64,000 nt of DNA from Haloarcula salinisoli (GCF_019599405.1 NZ_RKLQ01000001.1:1364001-1428000); one strand, 5' to 3'; positions 34,109 through 43,548 are shown, counted from the first letter of the stretch. The notes: generated by a model not told the origin, from the letters alone. Numbers and translations: made by a program.

Positions 34109-36328
34109 ATGTCAACGGGAACCCTCAAGGGTGCCGGAGAGCTAGCCGATGGTATGAGCGGGAACGGCGGCGAGAGCGTCGAACTCACGGTCGAGGGCGC
34201 CCACAAGCGCGACGCCGGCCGGGGTATCGCACGCCTCCCCGAGTCCGTACGCAGCGAACTGGGCGTGTTGAGCGGGTCGCCCGTCATCATCGAGGGCGAG
34301 GGGATGACCGTGGTGAAAGTGTGGCCGGGTGATGACGAGGGTGCCACGGTCCGCATCGACTCGGACACGCGGGCCAACGCCGGCGTCAACATCGGAGATA
34401 CCGTCCGTGTCCGGGTGGGGTCGGTGACGGAGGCGACGGATATCAGCATCCAGCCCCTGGAGCCACTGCCCGGTACCGACGAGTACGCCCACATGGTCCG
34501 GACGCGGCTGGTCGACCAGATGGTCCAGGCCGGCGAACGGACCCACATAGACGGGCTCGGGACCTGTATCGTCCGGTCGACCGAGCCCGACGGCGCGGTG
34601 CGTGTCACGGCCCAGACGGACGTGACGGTGTTGCCGACCATCGACCAGGCATCGGACAGCGAGGACGCTGAGCGCGCCGAACAGCCCACGTCGGCCACGG
34701 CGGCAAACGCCGGGCGGGCCGAGACGGCGACCGGCGTCAGCTACGAGGATATCGGCGGGCTCGACGAGGAACTGGACCGCATCCGCGAGATGATAGAGAT
34801 GCCGCTGGCCGAACCCGAGCGGTTCCGCGAGCTGGGTATCGACCCGCCCAGCGGCGTCCTGATGCACGGGCCGCCCGGCACCGGCAAGACGCTCATCGCG
34901 AAGGCCGTCGCCAACGAGGTCGACGCCTACTTCGACACTATCTCCGGCCCCGAAATCGTCTCGAAGTACAAGGGCGAGAGCGAGGAGCGACTGCGTGAGG
35001 CCTTCGAGCGCGCCGAGGACGAGGCCCCCGCCATCCTCTTTATCGACGAGATAGACTCCATCGCCGGCTCCAGGGACGAGGACGCCGACATGGAGAACCG
35101 CGTCGTCGCCCAGCTGCTGACCCTGATGGACGGGCTGGAAGAGCGCGGTCGCGTGGTCGTCATCGGGGCGACCAATCGCGTCGACGCCGTCGACGAGGCG
35201 CTTCGCCGGGGCGGCCGGTTCGACCGAGAAGTCGAGATCGGCGTGCCCGACGAGAGCGGCCGTCGCGAGATTCTGGACGTCCATACCCGCGAGATGCCCC
35301 TGGCCGACGACGTCGACCTGGACCGCATCGCGGCCCAGACACACGGCTTCGTCGGCGCGGACCTGGCCTCCCTGACGACGGAGGCGGCGATGTCCTCGCT
35401 CCGGGCCGAGGGCGACCGGGCGAAAAGTGACACCGACGACAGCGACGGGGGAGACAGCGAGGGGCCGGCGGTGACACAGTCGGACTTCGACGCGGCAATG
35501 GCTCTCGTCGACCCGAGCGCCATGCGGGAGTACGTCGCCGAATCGCCCGCGGTCTCCTTCGACGACGTTGGCGGGCTCGCGGAGGTCAAACAGACGCTGA
35601 CCGAGGCCATCGAGTGGCCACTGTCCTACAGCGAGCTGTTCGCCGCGACGAACACCGACCCGCCAAGCGGCATCCTGCTGTACGGTCCGCCGGGGACCGG
35701 GAAGACGCTGCTCGCCCGGGCCGTCGCCGGCGAGAGCGACGTGAACTTCATCCACGTCGCCGGCCCGGAGATAATGGACCGCTACGTCGGTGAAAGCGAG
35801 GAAGCGGTCAGGGAACTGTTCGAGCGGGCCCGCCAGACGGCCCCCAGCATCATCTTCCTGGACGAGATCGACGCCATCGCAAGCCACCGCGGGCAGGGCA
35901 ACGAAGTGACCGAACGGGTCGTCTCACAGTTGCTGGCCGAGCTGGACGGCATCACCGAGAACCCCAACCTCGTGGTGCTGGCGGCGACCAATCGGCGGGA
36001 CATGATAGACGACGCCCTGCTGCGGCCGGGCCGGCTCGAACAGCACGTCGAGGTGCCAAATCCCGACGCCGCGGCTCGCGAGGAGATTCTCGCAGTTCAC
36101 ACCCGCGGCAAACCGCTGGGCGAGGACGTCTCGGTGGCGGAGCTGGCGGCGGAACTGTCCGGCCACTCGGGGGCCGAGCTGGAGGCCGTGGTCCGGGAGG
36201 CGTCGATGCTCGCCATCCGTGAAATGGCCGACGAGCTGGGGCCCGCGGAAGCCACCGAACGGGCCGAGGAGGTCCGCATCACCGGCGACCACTTCCGCCG
36301 GGCGATAGCGCGGGCTGCCGACCGCTGA
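34109..36328 (+). CDS. Cdc48/p97-type AAA+ ATPase (paralogue)
   Basis: The 739-aa protein has a Cdc48 N-domain (about 25-190: double-psi barrel [24 protein letters not shown]), then D1 with GPPGTGKT at 254-261 and [11 protein letters not shown], and D2 with GPPGTGKT at 526-533 and [11 protein letters not shown]. It unfolds proteins for the proteasome or dismantles complexes. Haloarchaea have several Cdc48 copies; the divergent N-terminus and the acidic linkers mark this as a secondary one. The start could also be the ATG at 34154. No C-terminal proteasome-docking HbYX motif is present (it ends ARAADR). Confidence 0.93.
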   Translation: MSTGTLKGAGELADGMSGNGGESVELTVEGAHKRDAGRGIARLPESVRSELGVLSGSPVIIEGEGMTVVKVWPGDDEGATVRIDSDTRANAGVNIGDTVRVRVGSVTEATDISIQPLEPLPGTDEYAHMVRTRLVDQMVQAGERTHIDGLGTCIVRSTEPDGAVRVTAQTDVTVLPTIDQASDSEDAERAEQPTSATAANAGRAETATGVSYEDIGGLDEELDRIREMIEMPLAEPERFRELGIDPPSGVLMHGPPGTGKTLIAKAVANEVDAYFDTISGPEIVSKYKGESEERLREAFERAEDEAPAILFIDEIDSIAGSRDEDADMENRVVAQLLTLMDGLEERGRVVVIGATNRVDAVDEALRRGGRFDREVEIGVPDESGRREILDVHTREMPLADDVDLDRIAAQTHGFVGADLASLTTEAAMSSLRAEGDRAKSDTDDSDGGDSEGPAVTQSDFDAAMALVDPSAMREYVAESPAVSFDDVGGLAEVKQTLTEAIEWPLSYSELFAATNTDPPSGILLYGPPGTGKTLLARAVAGESDVNFIHVAGPEIMDRYVGESEEAVRELFERARQTAPSIIFLDEIDAIASHRGQGNEVTERVVSQLLAELDGITENPNLVVLAATNRRDMIDDALLRPGRLEQHVEVPNPDAAAREEILAVHTRGKPLGEDVSVAELAAELSGHSGAELEAVVREASMLAIREMADELGPAEATERAEEVRITGDHFRRAIARAADR

Positions 36329-36631
36329 TACGGCCGGCTGTCCGTTCGAAAAAGAGCGTCGCCACCCGGGAGTGTCGACCGGCGTCAGTTCGGTACAGCC
36401 GGCAGTAGGCGTCCCCCGAGCGGTAGCTGGCTCGTGAGAGTGCTGGAACGGGATTCGACGCGGTGGCCGAGGCGTCGCTGTCGAGGAGCGGTGAAAGGCT
36501 GTCCGGACAGCCTTTGGCGGACGAGCGACGCCGTGTGGCCGAGCAGCGAGACGGGCTAAGTAACCGGCGTTGACGTGAAAAGCGCCTTGCCGGCGATAGA
36601 GAGTTAGCGCCCATGGATAAAAAAGGCGCGG
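36329..36631. other. Gene-free spacer with nested palindromes
   Basis: No gene is seen between the Cdc48-like gene and the nitrilase gene, which converge here. The stretch holds a 22-bp perfect palindrome inside a 9-bp outer inverted repeat and further short GC-rich repeats. Confidence 0.7.
36471..36532. repeat. Nested palindrome, 22-bp core
   Basis: The core at 36494-36515 (half-site aaaggctgtcc) is a perfect 22-bp palindrome. It is enclosed by ggcgtcgct (36471-36479) and agcgacgcc (36524-36532). It lies between two convergent genes and could terminate both. Confidence 0.85.
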
Positions 36632-37438
36632 TCAGCGCCGGTCCGAAAGTGCCGGGAACTCCTCGCGGGTCGCTGTTACTTTTTCGGGGCTGATATCGGC
36701 GGTGACGAGCGCCGGGTCGTCGTCCGAGCTCGCCAGCGTCGTCCCCCAGGGGTCGTAGACGGTCGACCGGCCGAGCAACGTCGCCTCCTCGAAGCTGCCG
36801 ACGCCGTTGGCCGCGGCGACGTACAGCTGGTTCTCGACGGCCCGCGCCCGGGGAAGCAGCTCCCAGTGTTCGACGCGCGGATAGGGCCACGCGCTGGGGA
36901 CCAGCACCAGGGTCGCACCCGCCTCGACGAGTCGGCGATACAGCTCCGGGAACCGGAGGTCGTAACACGTCGTCACGCCGATGGTAAAGCCCTCGAAATC
37001 GACGGTCGGCAGCGATTCGCCGGGGACGAGCAGCTCCGATTCGGCCGAGTCGTATCCAAAGAGGTGGCGCTTGCGATAGACCGCCCGCTGCGTTCCGTCT
37101 CGGTCGAGAAACACCGACGTGTTGGCCAGCCCGTCGTCGGCCGGTACGTCGAAGCCAGCAGCCCCACTCAGTTCGAGGTCCTCGACGAGACTGCCGGCGA
37201 GTATCGCGATATCGTGCTCGGCCGCCAGCCCCCGAAGTCCGGTGAGCGTCTCGCCGTCGAGCCCCTCGGCGTTGCGCTGGTAGGCCTCGAACGCGAAGTA
37301 GCCGACGGTGAAAAGCTCCGGGAGGACGACGAGGTCACAGCCCGCGTCGGCGGCTCGCTCGACGGCCTCAGTCGCGCGTCGGCGGTTACCGGAAATATCG
37401 GCCGACTCGATACGCAACTGAGCGAGTCCGAGCTTCAT
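36632..37438 (-). CDS. Nitrilase-superfamily carbon-nitrogen hydrolase
   Basis: The 268-aa protein has the complete Glu-Lys-Cys triad: VVLPELF (E41), AVYRKRHLFG (K123) and VTTCYDLRFPE (C158). The start MKLGLAQL is typical, and an upstream extension of 23 residues is not. Members hydrolyse amides or nitriles; the pattern resembles the Nit/omega-amidase branch. It is cytoplasmic. Confidence 0.9.
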   Translation of the reverse strand: MKLGLAQLRIESADISGNRRRATEAVERAADAGCDLVVLPELFTVGYFAFEAYQRNAEGLDGETLTGLRGLAAEHDIAILAGSLVEDLELSGAAGFDVPADDGLANTSVFLDRDGTQRAVYRKRHLFGYDSAESELLVPGESLPTVDFEGFTIGVTTCYDLRFPELYRRLVEAGATLVLVPSAWPYPRVEHWELLPRARAVENQLYVAAANGVGSFEEATLLGRSTVYDPWGTTLASSDDDPALVTADISPEKVTATREEFPALSDRR

Positions 37439-37497
37439 AGAACCGATTACGTGTCTATCCCGATAAAAATAAGCGGTTGCGCCGGGCCGGCGTTGGT

Positions 37498-38097
37498 ATG
37501 TCGACACCGAACCGACGACAGTATCTTCGCCTCGCCGGTGGGACAGTGACGACGGCTCTCGCCGGTTGCACCGGAGACTCCCTCGGTAACGGTGATGCCA
37601 CGGACAGTGAGAGCGGGACTGCGAACCCGACCAGCACCGAAGCGCAGTTACCCAAGGTGGAGGCGTCGTCTGAACTGGACACCACCCTCACCCTCGCTAT
37701 CGGGGGCCGCGCCGACGACTTCGACTCGCTCGTCGTGGACATCGACCGCATCGAGTACATCGGCCAGAACGGTACCGACGACGTGACGGTCTCTATCGGG
37801 GACACCGGAGTCGACCTGACGACCCTGTCGGACAGCAAGACCTACCTCGACACCGAGCCGTTCCCAAGTGGGACGTACGCGAGTGTCGACATGTACGTCT
37901 CCGTGCAGGACAACAGCCTTTCGGACGGCGGCACCGTCACCTTCGACTACGAACCACCGGCCTCGGACGAAAATACGATAGAGATATCCGACGACAGGTT
38001 CCAGAATCTGCTCTACACGATAACGGCGTACAAACCGCTCGGGGAGAACACGTACAGGTTTGGGATGAGTTATACGATGGGGTCCGGAGCCCCCTGA
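37498..38097 (+). CDS. Tat lipoprotein, DUF4382-like
   Basis: The 199-aa protein starts MSTPNRRQYLRLAGGTVTTALAGC, a twin-arginine signal with lipobox. A short linker precedes a beta-rich domain with LTLAIGGRADDFDSLVVDIDRIEYIG and FPSGTYASVDMYVSVQD, which resembles DUF4382. It is expected on the cell surface. The function is unknown. It is divergent from the nitrilase gene with 59 bp between. Confidence 0.75.
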   Translation: MSTPNRRQYLRLAGGTVTTALAGCTGDSLGNGDATDSESGTANPTSTEAQLPKVEASSELDTTLTLAIGGRADDFDSLVVDIDRIEYIGQNGTDDVTVSIGDTGVDLTTLSDSKTYLDTEPFPSGTYASVDMYVSVQDNSLSDGGTVTFDYEPPASDENTIEISDDRFQNLLYTITAYKPLGENTYRFGMSYTMGSGAP

Positions 38098-38155
38098 GCA
38101 GTCGCAGTGCGAAGTCACGCGAACCACGTGTGGCCGGTCGAGAAGCGGCCTGGGG

Positions 38156-38587
38156 TCAGCCCTCCGTTTCGAGGTACTCCCTGAGTGCCGCTTCGAGGTT
38201 CTGGAGCTCCTCGTCGAGATTCTTCTTGAAAAAACGCTCGACGCCGGGGAGTTTGCCGTCGACGATGAATCGATTTGTCACCTGCGTCCCGCCGTCGTCG
38301 GTGGGCTCTAGTTCCTGCTCACCCTGGACCCGCAACACCTTCGACCGGCCGATAAACCGGACGTACTCGGGTTCACGCCGCTCGACGTCCTCCGTCTCGA
38401 TGGCGATAGTCCGGTCGATGACGGGAATCGGGAGCGACACGTGCCACGTCGCGCGGTCCGCGTCGTGTATCTCCCAGTCTTTCACGACGCTGATGGGCCG
38501 GGCACGCTGGTCGGGGTCGCCGATGAACTCCCAGACGCGTTCGGGGCTGGCCGCCACTGTCATCGTTCGTTCGACCCGGACAGTCAT
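38156..38587 (-). CDS. SRPBCC (START/Bet v1-like) protein
   Basis: The 143-aa protein opens MTVRVERTMTVAASPERVWEFIGDPDQRARPI, the hallmark of polyketide-cyclase/SRPBCC folds, and ends with a long helix (LPGVERFFKKNLDEELQNLEAALREYLETE). These bind hydrophobic ligands in a cavity. The ligand is not evident. The ATG at 38587 is chosen because the 34 residues upstream are basic and unlike the family. Confidence 0.85.
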   Translation of the reverse strand: MTVRVERTMTVAASPERVWEFIGDPDQRARPISVVKDWEIHDADRATWHVSLPIPVIDRTIAIETEDVERREPEYVRFIGRSKVLRVQGEQELEPTDDGGTQVTNRFIVDGKLPGVERFFKKNLDEELQNLEAALREYLETEG

Positions 38588-38643
38588 ACCGTTAGTCGGG
38601 CGTGCACCCCGATGAATCCACCGACTGGCCCCCCGGTGACCGA

Positions 38644-38868
38644 CTAGCTCGTGGTGACGCGCCAGGTGGTTGAGCGGGCCCGTCCCCACTTCTCGATATC
38701 TACTTCGTCGGCTTCTTCGGCAAGGCGCGGCAGTCGGGCACCGACCTGTTTCGACGAGAGCCCGAGCTGAGAGGCGATGTTCTTCGCGCGGAAGTAGCTC
38801 TCCCCACGCGAGACACTCTCACGGAGGTACTCCAGAATGCGGCGGTCCTCCTCGCTGAAATCCACCAT
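38644..38868 (-). CDS. Winged-helix DNA-binding protein, DUF7123-like
   Basis: The 74-aa protein is one small helix-turn-helix domain: EEDRRILEYLRESVSRGESYFRAKNIASQLGLSSKQVGARLPRLAEE, then a wing with EKWGRARSTTWRVTTS. From memory it resembles the DUF7123 group widespread in haloarchaea. It lacks a dimerisation or effector domain. It may regulate a nearby gene; the target is not shown. Confidence 0.8.
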   Translation of the reverse strand: MVDFSEEDRRILEYLRESVSRGESYFRAKNIASQLGLSSKQVGARLPRLAEEADEVDIEKWGRARSTTWRVTTS

Positions 38869-38913
38869 ACCCGAATTACGTGCCGAGCGTTCTTAATGGT
38901 TGCTTTTACCACA

Positions 38914-39141
38914 TCACTCGGCGTAGACGTGGATGGCCACGAGCGCCAGTGAGGCGGCCACTATCGCGACCCCGAAGGCGAGTCCGCTGTTGGTCAACAG
39001 CCCCGCGGTGTCGAGTCCCTGTGCGTCGCGGATGGCGTAGTTGTAGCTGCTCACGGCAGTCACGCCCGCACCGAGCAGGGCCACGATGCCAAACAGCGCG
39101 CCGAGCCCGACGCCCATGTCGGTTGCCGACTCAGTTGTCAT
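38914..39141 (-). CDS. Small two-helix membrane protein
   Basis: The 75-aa protein (MTTESATDMGVGLGALFGIVALLGAGVTAVSSY...) has two hydrophobic helices, about residues 11-32 and 50-72, joined by a polar loop (NYAIRDAQGLDTAG). It is conserved-looking in haloarchaea but I know no function. It lies between the wHTH gene and the divergent LEA/WHy gene. Confidence 0.7.
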   Translation of the reverse strand: MTTESATDMGVGLGALFGIVALLGAGVTAVSSYNYAIRDAQGLDTAGLLTNSGLAFGVAIVAASLALVAIHVYAE

Positions 39142-39224
39142 GGCGGGGAGTTCCGCCCTGGCGCACTTAGTTCATTCGGGGCGGGCCACAGGGCATATAC
39201 CATCCTGGCAGAGAGGAAGGTGCA

Positions 39225-40361
39225 ATGAGCAAGCTGGCCGGTGCGGTTCGTGGACTGGGACGAGTACGACAGGTCGGCATCGCGGCGGCCGTCTTCCTGG
39301 CGGTCGTCGTCGGTGGGTTCGGGCTCGGCGTCATCGGGACACCCGGCGTCGAAACCGTGGACAATCGCTTCACGTCGGTCTCGGAGAACACGACGACCGT
39401 CGAGACCGCGATTACAGTGTCGAACCCGAACCCCATCGGCGTCTCGCTCGGTGGGACCAGCATCGACTACACCGTCTCGATGAACGACGTCGCCATGGCC
39501 AGCGGCGAGAAACAGGGTATCAGTCTGGGACGCGGGAACACGACCCTCCAGTTCAACACCACGATGCGGAACAGCCGGATTCCGCCCTGGTGGGTCAGCC
39601 ACATCTCGAACGGCGAGCGGACGCAGGTCACTATCGACGCGAACGTCACTGACGCCCTGGTGGGAGACCGGTCGGTCAGCCTCACACAGAACCGGACCAT
39701 AGAGACCGACATCCTCGGGCAGTTCAACTCCACCGAGACCCGTCCAGTCAACGCCAGCAAACCGTTCGTCTCCGACCCGGTTCTGTACATCAACGAGACA
39801 CGCGGGTCGTGGGACCGGGACGCCGTCACGCAGTCGGCGACGCCCATGGATATCGAGTTCGACGTCTACAACCCCAAGCCGGTGCCGTACGCAGTCACCA
39901 AAATCGGCTACCGGACGTATATGAACGACGTCCAGGTTGGCTCGGGTGAGACCGACAGCGGGACGATTATTACGCCGGGCGAACGCGAGACCATCGGTGT
40001 CCGCAACGTCATCCGGAACCAGCGGCTCGACCAGTGGTGGGTGTCCCACCTCCAGCGCAACCAGAACACGACGCTGTACATCGACTTCTACCTCGTCGTC
40101 GAGGGGGGCGGCGAACAGTTCCGCATCGACCTCGACGCCATCGACTACGAGAAACCGATAGAGACAGACATCTTCGGTAACAAAGACCAGTATCCGACCG
40201 GTGGGGGGAGCGAATCGAGCGGCAACCAGACGGCGGACGGTGAGAGCGGCACCGACGGTTCCGGAACGGACGGCGACGCCTCGGACGGCACGGCAACGCA
40301 GACTGACGGTGAGAGGGCAACACCGACCGACGACGGCGGGCTCGTCGGCGACACGCTCTGA
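39225..40361 (+). CDS. Membrane-anchored protein with two LEA/WHy domains
   Basis: The 378-aa protein has one N-terminal membrane helix (about 17-40) and two similar beta domains: TAITVSNPNPIGVSLGGTSIDYTVSMNDVAMASG (about 64-97) and EFDVYNPKPVPYAVTKIGYRTYMNDVQVGSGE (about 206-237). This is the LEA-type 2 (WHy) pattern linked to desiccation or osmotic stress. The C-terminal 60 residues are Gly/Ser/Thr/Asp-rich. Many N-x-S/T sequons fit an extracytoplasmic, glycosylated protein. The PhoU gene converges with no gap. Confidence 0.85.
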   Translation: MSKLAGAVRGLGRVRQVGIAAAVFLAVVVGGFGLGVIGTPGVETVDNRFTSVSENTTTVETAITVSNPNPIGVSLGGTSIDYTVSMNDVAMASGEKQGISLGRGNTTLQFNTTMRNSRIPPWWVSHISNGERTQVTIDANVTDALVGDRSVSLTQNRTIETDILGQFNSTETRPVNASKPFVSDPVLYINETRGSWDRDAVTQSATPMDIEFDVYNPKPVPYAVTKIGYRTYMNDVQVGSGETDSGTIITPGERETIGVRNVIRNQRLDQWWVSHLQRNQNTTLYIDFYLVVEGGGEQFRIDLDAIDYEKPIETDIFGNKDQYPTGGGSESSGNQTADGESGTDGSGTDGDASDGTATQTDGERATPTDDGGLVGDTL

Positions 40362-41396
40362 CTACTGTATCGTCGTGTGTTCGGACTCCTCGTCGAGCGC
40401 GAGGTTCGTCGCGATTTCTGCGTTCCGAACGGCGTATTCCGCGGTCTGTTGTAGACTCACCAGCACCTCGCGGACCTGAAGCAGCGCCTCGTTGTCCATC
40501 TCCGGGAGGTCGTCGAGTATGTCCTGTTCCTTGTCGTCGATGCCGGCGTAGCTCTTGCGGACCTGGATGGCGGTGTCGTAATCGCGCTCGACGGCCGCCT
40601 GTACGGCGAGTTCGGTTATCTCGTTGACCGCCTCGGTGAAATCGCGGATGCGTCGCATGGTCGAGCTGTCGACGTCCAGCGAGTGGTCGTTGGTCTCCAG
40701 CGCGATTTCGGCGATATCCTCGGCGTTGTCGGCCGTGAGTTCGAGGTTCTTCGCGATAGAGCGGTAGCCGATGAGCGGGAACCCGTCGTCCAGGCCCACC
40801 GCCCGCGCGAGGTTCGGGTTCTGGTACGAGGTGAAGATGAGGCGAAGCAGCAGGACGAATATCTTGTTGGCCTGTCGCTCGCGGTTCAGGGCTCGCTGGG
40901 CGAGGTCGGGGTTGCCGTGGGCCAGCGCTTTGACGGCCTCGTTGCGCATCGTCGAGCCGGTCGATTCGAGCCGTTCGAGCAGGTTATCGAGCGTGAAGTC
41001 CTCCGGGTCGACCGAACACCGGATGGTTATCCTGTTTGGGGTCTCCTCGATGACACCCAGGCCCATCAGCTGGGTCTCCGCGTTGTAGACGGCGTTGATG
41101 TGCGCGGATTCGAGGGTCTGGTCTTCGGGCGCCTCGACGTGGATGATGCGCCGACCCAGCACGTACTGTGCGACGATGGCGCGCTCGACGGCGTCAGCAT
41201 CCAGATTCTCCGCGTGGATGATGGCCTCTGACTCCTCGGTCTGGACCGATTCCGGCATCACCGTCAGCGTCCCTTTCCCACCCATCCGTAGCGACACTTC
41301 GTCGCCTTTCTCGACGTCGTGGGCGCTCGCCCACTCGGCGGGGAGCGTCATCGCCAGCGTCGACGGCCCGAGTCGTTGAACTTTCCGCGTTTCCAT
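40362..41396 (-). CDS. phoU: AbrB-PhoU phosphate-response regulator
   Basis: The 344-aa protein fuses an N-terminal AbrB-type DNA-binding hairpin (METRKVQRLGPSTLAMTLPAEWASAHDVEKGDEVSL) to a PhoU-like helical region (about 120-335, with two repeats such as MRNEAVKALAHGNPDLAQRALNRERQANKIF). Archaeal proteins of this design regulate phosphate uptake. No pst genes are in this window. The gene is complete. Confidence 0.9.
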   Translation of the reverse strand: METRKVQRLGPSTLAMTLPAEWASAHDVEKGDEVSLRMGGKGTLTVMPESVQTEESEAIIHAENLDADAVERAIVAQYVLGRRIIHVEAPEDQTLESAHINAVYNAETQLMGLGVIEETPNRITIRCSVDPEDFTLDNLLERLESTGSTMRNEAVKALAHGNPDLAQRALNRERQANKIFVLLLRLIFTSYQNPNLARAVGLDDGFPLIGYRSIAKNLELTADNAEDIAEIALETNDHSLDVDSSTMRRIRDFTEAVNEITELAVQAAVERDYDTAIQVRKSYAGIDDKEQDILDDLPEMDNEALLQVREVLVSLQQTAEYAVRNAEIATNLALDEESEHTTIQ

Positions 41397-41500
41397 ATGG
41401 CCTTGGTTATACGTGGGACACCTTAATCTTCACCATACAGCATATTATCTGCCGCATGATATACAATCGTTTAGAAAGGGGGAGGGCCAGTCCATGACCG

Positions 41501-42574
41501 TCAGGCCAGTACCTCGACGAGCCGACGTTCGTACCGGCCCACCCGGACCTTGAGCCAGCCAGCGAGTTCGGCGTCGAGGTCCGGGTCGCCGGTGTCGACG
41601 TGCAGCGCGCCCAGCTGGTCGAGCTTCCGGCGGGAGGCGACCACCTCGATACCACAGCGCTCGATGACCGCCGGGGAGAGTTGCTGGTTCCCCCGGCCAA
41701 AGACAAAGCCCTGGCCGCCGATGGGTGAGACCACGATGACGTTCCGGTCGCCCAGCGCCGCGAGGATGTCAGACTCTGCGGCGTCCAGCGCGACGACCTC
41801 GCCGTCCCGCCAGACGTCGACGCCAAGCGTCGTCCCCTCGAAGCCCAGCCGTTCCTTGATAGCACCGACGGTGCTGCCCGGCCCGAGGAGGTAGGTGACG
41901 CCGTCCTCGACGCTCTCTGCGACGCCCTCGGCGAGCGTCTCCACGGTACCCCCACCCAGCTGTTTGGCCGACTGGCGCTGCTCGGCGACAGGGACCGTCG
42001 CCACGGCCCGAAGTTCCGTCACCACCTCACCGCCCCGGAACGCGTCCTCGTCGATGTCGTTGACCTCGGCGGGCTCGGTCTCCTCGAAGGTCGCGACGAT
42101 ACGTCCGGCGGCCCGGGGCGAGACGCCAAAGACCGAGGAGTACACCTTCACCCCCGCCGGGACGCCGAGCATAGGGGTGTCTGCGTCGAGTTCCTCGAGC
42201 GTCTCGGCCACGTCGACCGCGGTGCCGTCGCCCCCGACGAAGAGGATACAGTCCACGTCCCGCTCCACGAACGCCCTGACGGCCACACGGGTGTCCGCGC
42301 TCGTCGTCTGGTCCGTGTCCGCCGGCTCCCCGACGACGGCCGGGTCGAAGCCGGCGTCCCTCGCGATGGTCGCGCCCATCGGGTCGCCGTAGGTCACTAC
42401 CTCGATATCCCGGCCGACCTCGGCCAGCGAGTCGAGTGCTTCGCGAGCCCTCTCGGGCGCTCGCTGCTTGGCACCCCGCTCCCGTGCCTCCGAGACCTTC
42501 CCGTCGGTCCCCTTCAGTCCGACCCGGCCACCCATCCCGGCGATAGGATTGACGACGACAGCGATACGGCGCAT
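41501..42574 (-). CDS. ATP-NAD kinase-like protein
   Basis: The 357-aa protein begins MRRIAVVVNPIAGMGGRVGLKGTDG and contains the nucleotide loop CILFVGGDGTAVDVAETL, the GGDGT motif of the NAD/diacylglycerol-kinase fold. Further parts (GVPAGVKVYSSVFGVSPRAAG, VSPIGGQGFVFGRGNQQLSP) match the long archaeal-bacterial family often annotated ATP-NAD kinase. Activity on NAD is not proved for this branch; an acetoin-catabolism or other kinase role is possible. It is divergent from a microprotein gene across a spacer with a 16-bp inverted repeat. Confidence 0.88.
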   Translation of the reverse strand: MRRIAVVVNPIAGMGGRVGLKGTDGKVSEARERGAKQRAPERAREALDSLAEVGRDIEVVTYGDPMGATIARDAGFDPAVVGEPADTDQTTSADTRVAVRAFVERDVDCILFVGGDGTAVDVAETLEELDADTPMLGVPAGVKVYSSVFGVSPRAAGRIVATFEETEPAEVNDIDEDAFRGGEVVTELRAVATVPVAEQRQSAKQLGGGTVETLAEGVAESVEDGVTYLLGPGSTVGAIKERLGFEGTTLGVDVWRDGEVVALDAAESDILAALGDRNVIVVSPIGGQGFVFGRGNQQLSPAVIERCGIEVVASRRKLDQLGALHVDTGDPDLDAELAGWLKVRVGRYERRLVEVLA

Positions 42575-42618
42575 ACATCGCGTACTGCGCCCGGCGGCAA
42601 AAGGCGCACGGGAGCGTT

Positions 42619-42691
42619 ATACGGAACGTTGTAGATTATTTCCGGATAGCACCGAGGGTGCATACCGGCACATCACTACAACGTTCCGTAT
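42619..42691. repeat. Perfect 16-bp inverted repeat in a divergent promoter region
   Basis: The arms atacggaacgttgtag (42619-42634) and ctacaacgttccgtat (42676-42691) pair without mismatch around 41 nt. Inside, ccgg...ccgg and gcacc gag ggtgc can extend the stem. Each arm also holds the palindrome aacgtt. It lies 32 bp before the microprotein start. Confidence 0.9.
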
Positions 42692-42723
42692 CATTCAAGA
42701 CAGCGGCCACAGAACGAACGGGT

Positions 42724-42840
42724 ATGCTAGAACCCCTCGCGACCGGCGTCCAGCCCGACGTCATCAACGCCGCCGGCGCCTTCGTCAGCCTCGGTGGTAT
42801 CGCCCTGACCTTCGGCTGGCTGGCGTACCTCTACCGGTAG
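42724..42840 (+). CDS. 38-residue single-helix membrane microprotein
   Basis: The protein from the ATG at 42724 (MLEPLATGVQPDVINAAGAF...) has a short polar N-terminus and one hydrophobic helix (about 15-36, ending WLAYLYR). Length and layout suggest a regulatory or structural membrane peptide. It has its own upstream region with a long inverted repeat, which argues that it is a real gene. I do not know a function. Confidence 0.65.
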   Translation: MLEPLATGVQPDVINAAGAFVSLGGIALTFGWLAYLYR

Positions 42841-42855
42841 TCAGCACCGACCGTC

Positions 42856-43548
42856 TCACTCTTCGACGGGGTCGACCCGCTCGCGAAGCCACGCCGCGGC
42901 CTCCTCGACGGCCTCGGCGTCGGTCCCCTCGAACCGCACGGTCACGTACTCGCCGGGATAGCTTCCGACTTTTACCGGAAACAGCTGCCTGACTTTCCCC
43001 ATCCGGTCGAGCAGCGCGCTCTCGGGCTCGGCCGCGTCGACGGTGACCACGTGGCGGGCCTCGCCGGCGAAGTCGTCGGCCACCTCGGCGAACATCCGCT
43101 TCATCTCCGTAGGGACCCCCGGCAGGACGTAGCAGTTCTCGACCACACAGCCCGGCGCGACCCCCTCGTGGTTGGGGAGCATACGGCTTCCCGCCGGCAA
43201 CTCGCCGGTCCCCTCAGTCAGGTCTTCGTGGCTGTAGCCGCCGTACTCGGCCAGCCACTCGATTGCCGCGTCGCTCTCGACTACCTCGCGGCCGAAGGCC
43301 GCGGCGACCCCGTCGACGGTCACGTCGTCGTGGGTCGGGCCCAGCCCGCCGGTGACGATGACGGCGTCGTAGTCGGCGTGGTACTCGTTGACGACGCGGG
43401 CGATATCGGCGGTCCGGTCGGGCAGCGTGGTCATCCGCTCGACGGTGACACCGCGGTCCCGTAGCTGTTCACCCAGCCACGCGGCGTTCGTGTTGACCGT
43501 CTCGCCGACGAGCAGTTCGTCCCCGACTGTGACCACCGCGACGCGCAT
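42856..43548 (-). CDS. CinA N-terminal (molybdopterin-binding-like) protein
   Basis: The 230-aa protein has MRVAVVTVGDELLVGETVNTNAAWLGEQLRDRG and VIVTGGLGPTHDDVTVDGVAAAFG, the MoCF-fold signature of the CinA N-terminal domain, and lacks the C-terminal NMN amidohydrolase domain. In the family this part has ADP-ribose pyrophosphatase activity or binds molybdopterin. The archaeal stand-alone form is of unproven function. It converges with the 38-residue microprotein gene, whose stop is 15 bp away. Confidence 0.88.
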   Translation of the reverse strand: MRVAVVTVGDELLVGETVNTNAAWLGEQLRDRGVTVERMTTLPDRTADIARVVNEYHADYDAVIVTGGLGPTHDDVTVDGVAAAFGREVVESDAAIEWLAEYGGYSHEDLTEGTGELPAGSRMLPNHEGVAPGCVVENCYVLPGVPTEMKRMFAEVADDFAGEARHVVTVDAAEPESALLDRMGKVRQLFPVKVGSYPGEYVTVRFEGTDAEAVEEAAAWLRERVDPVEE

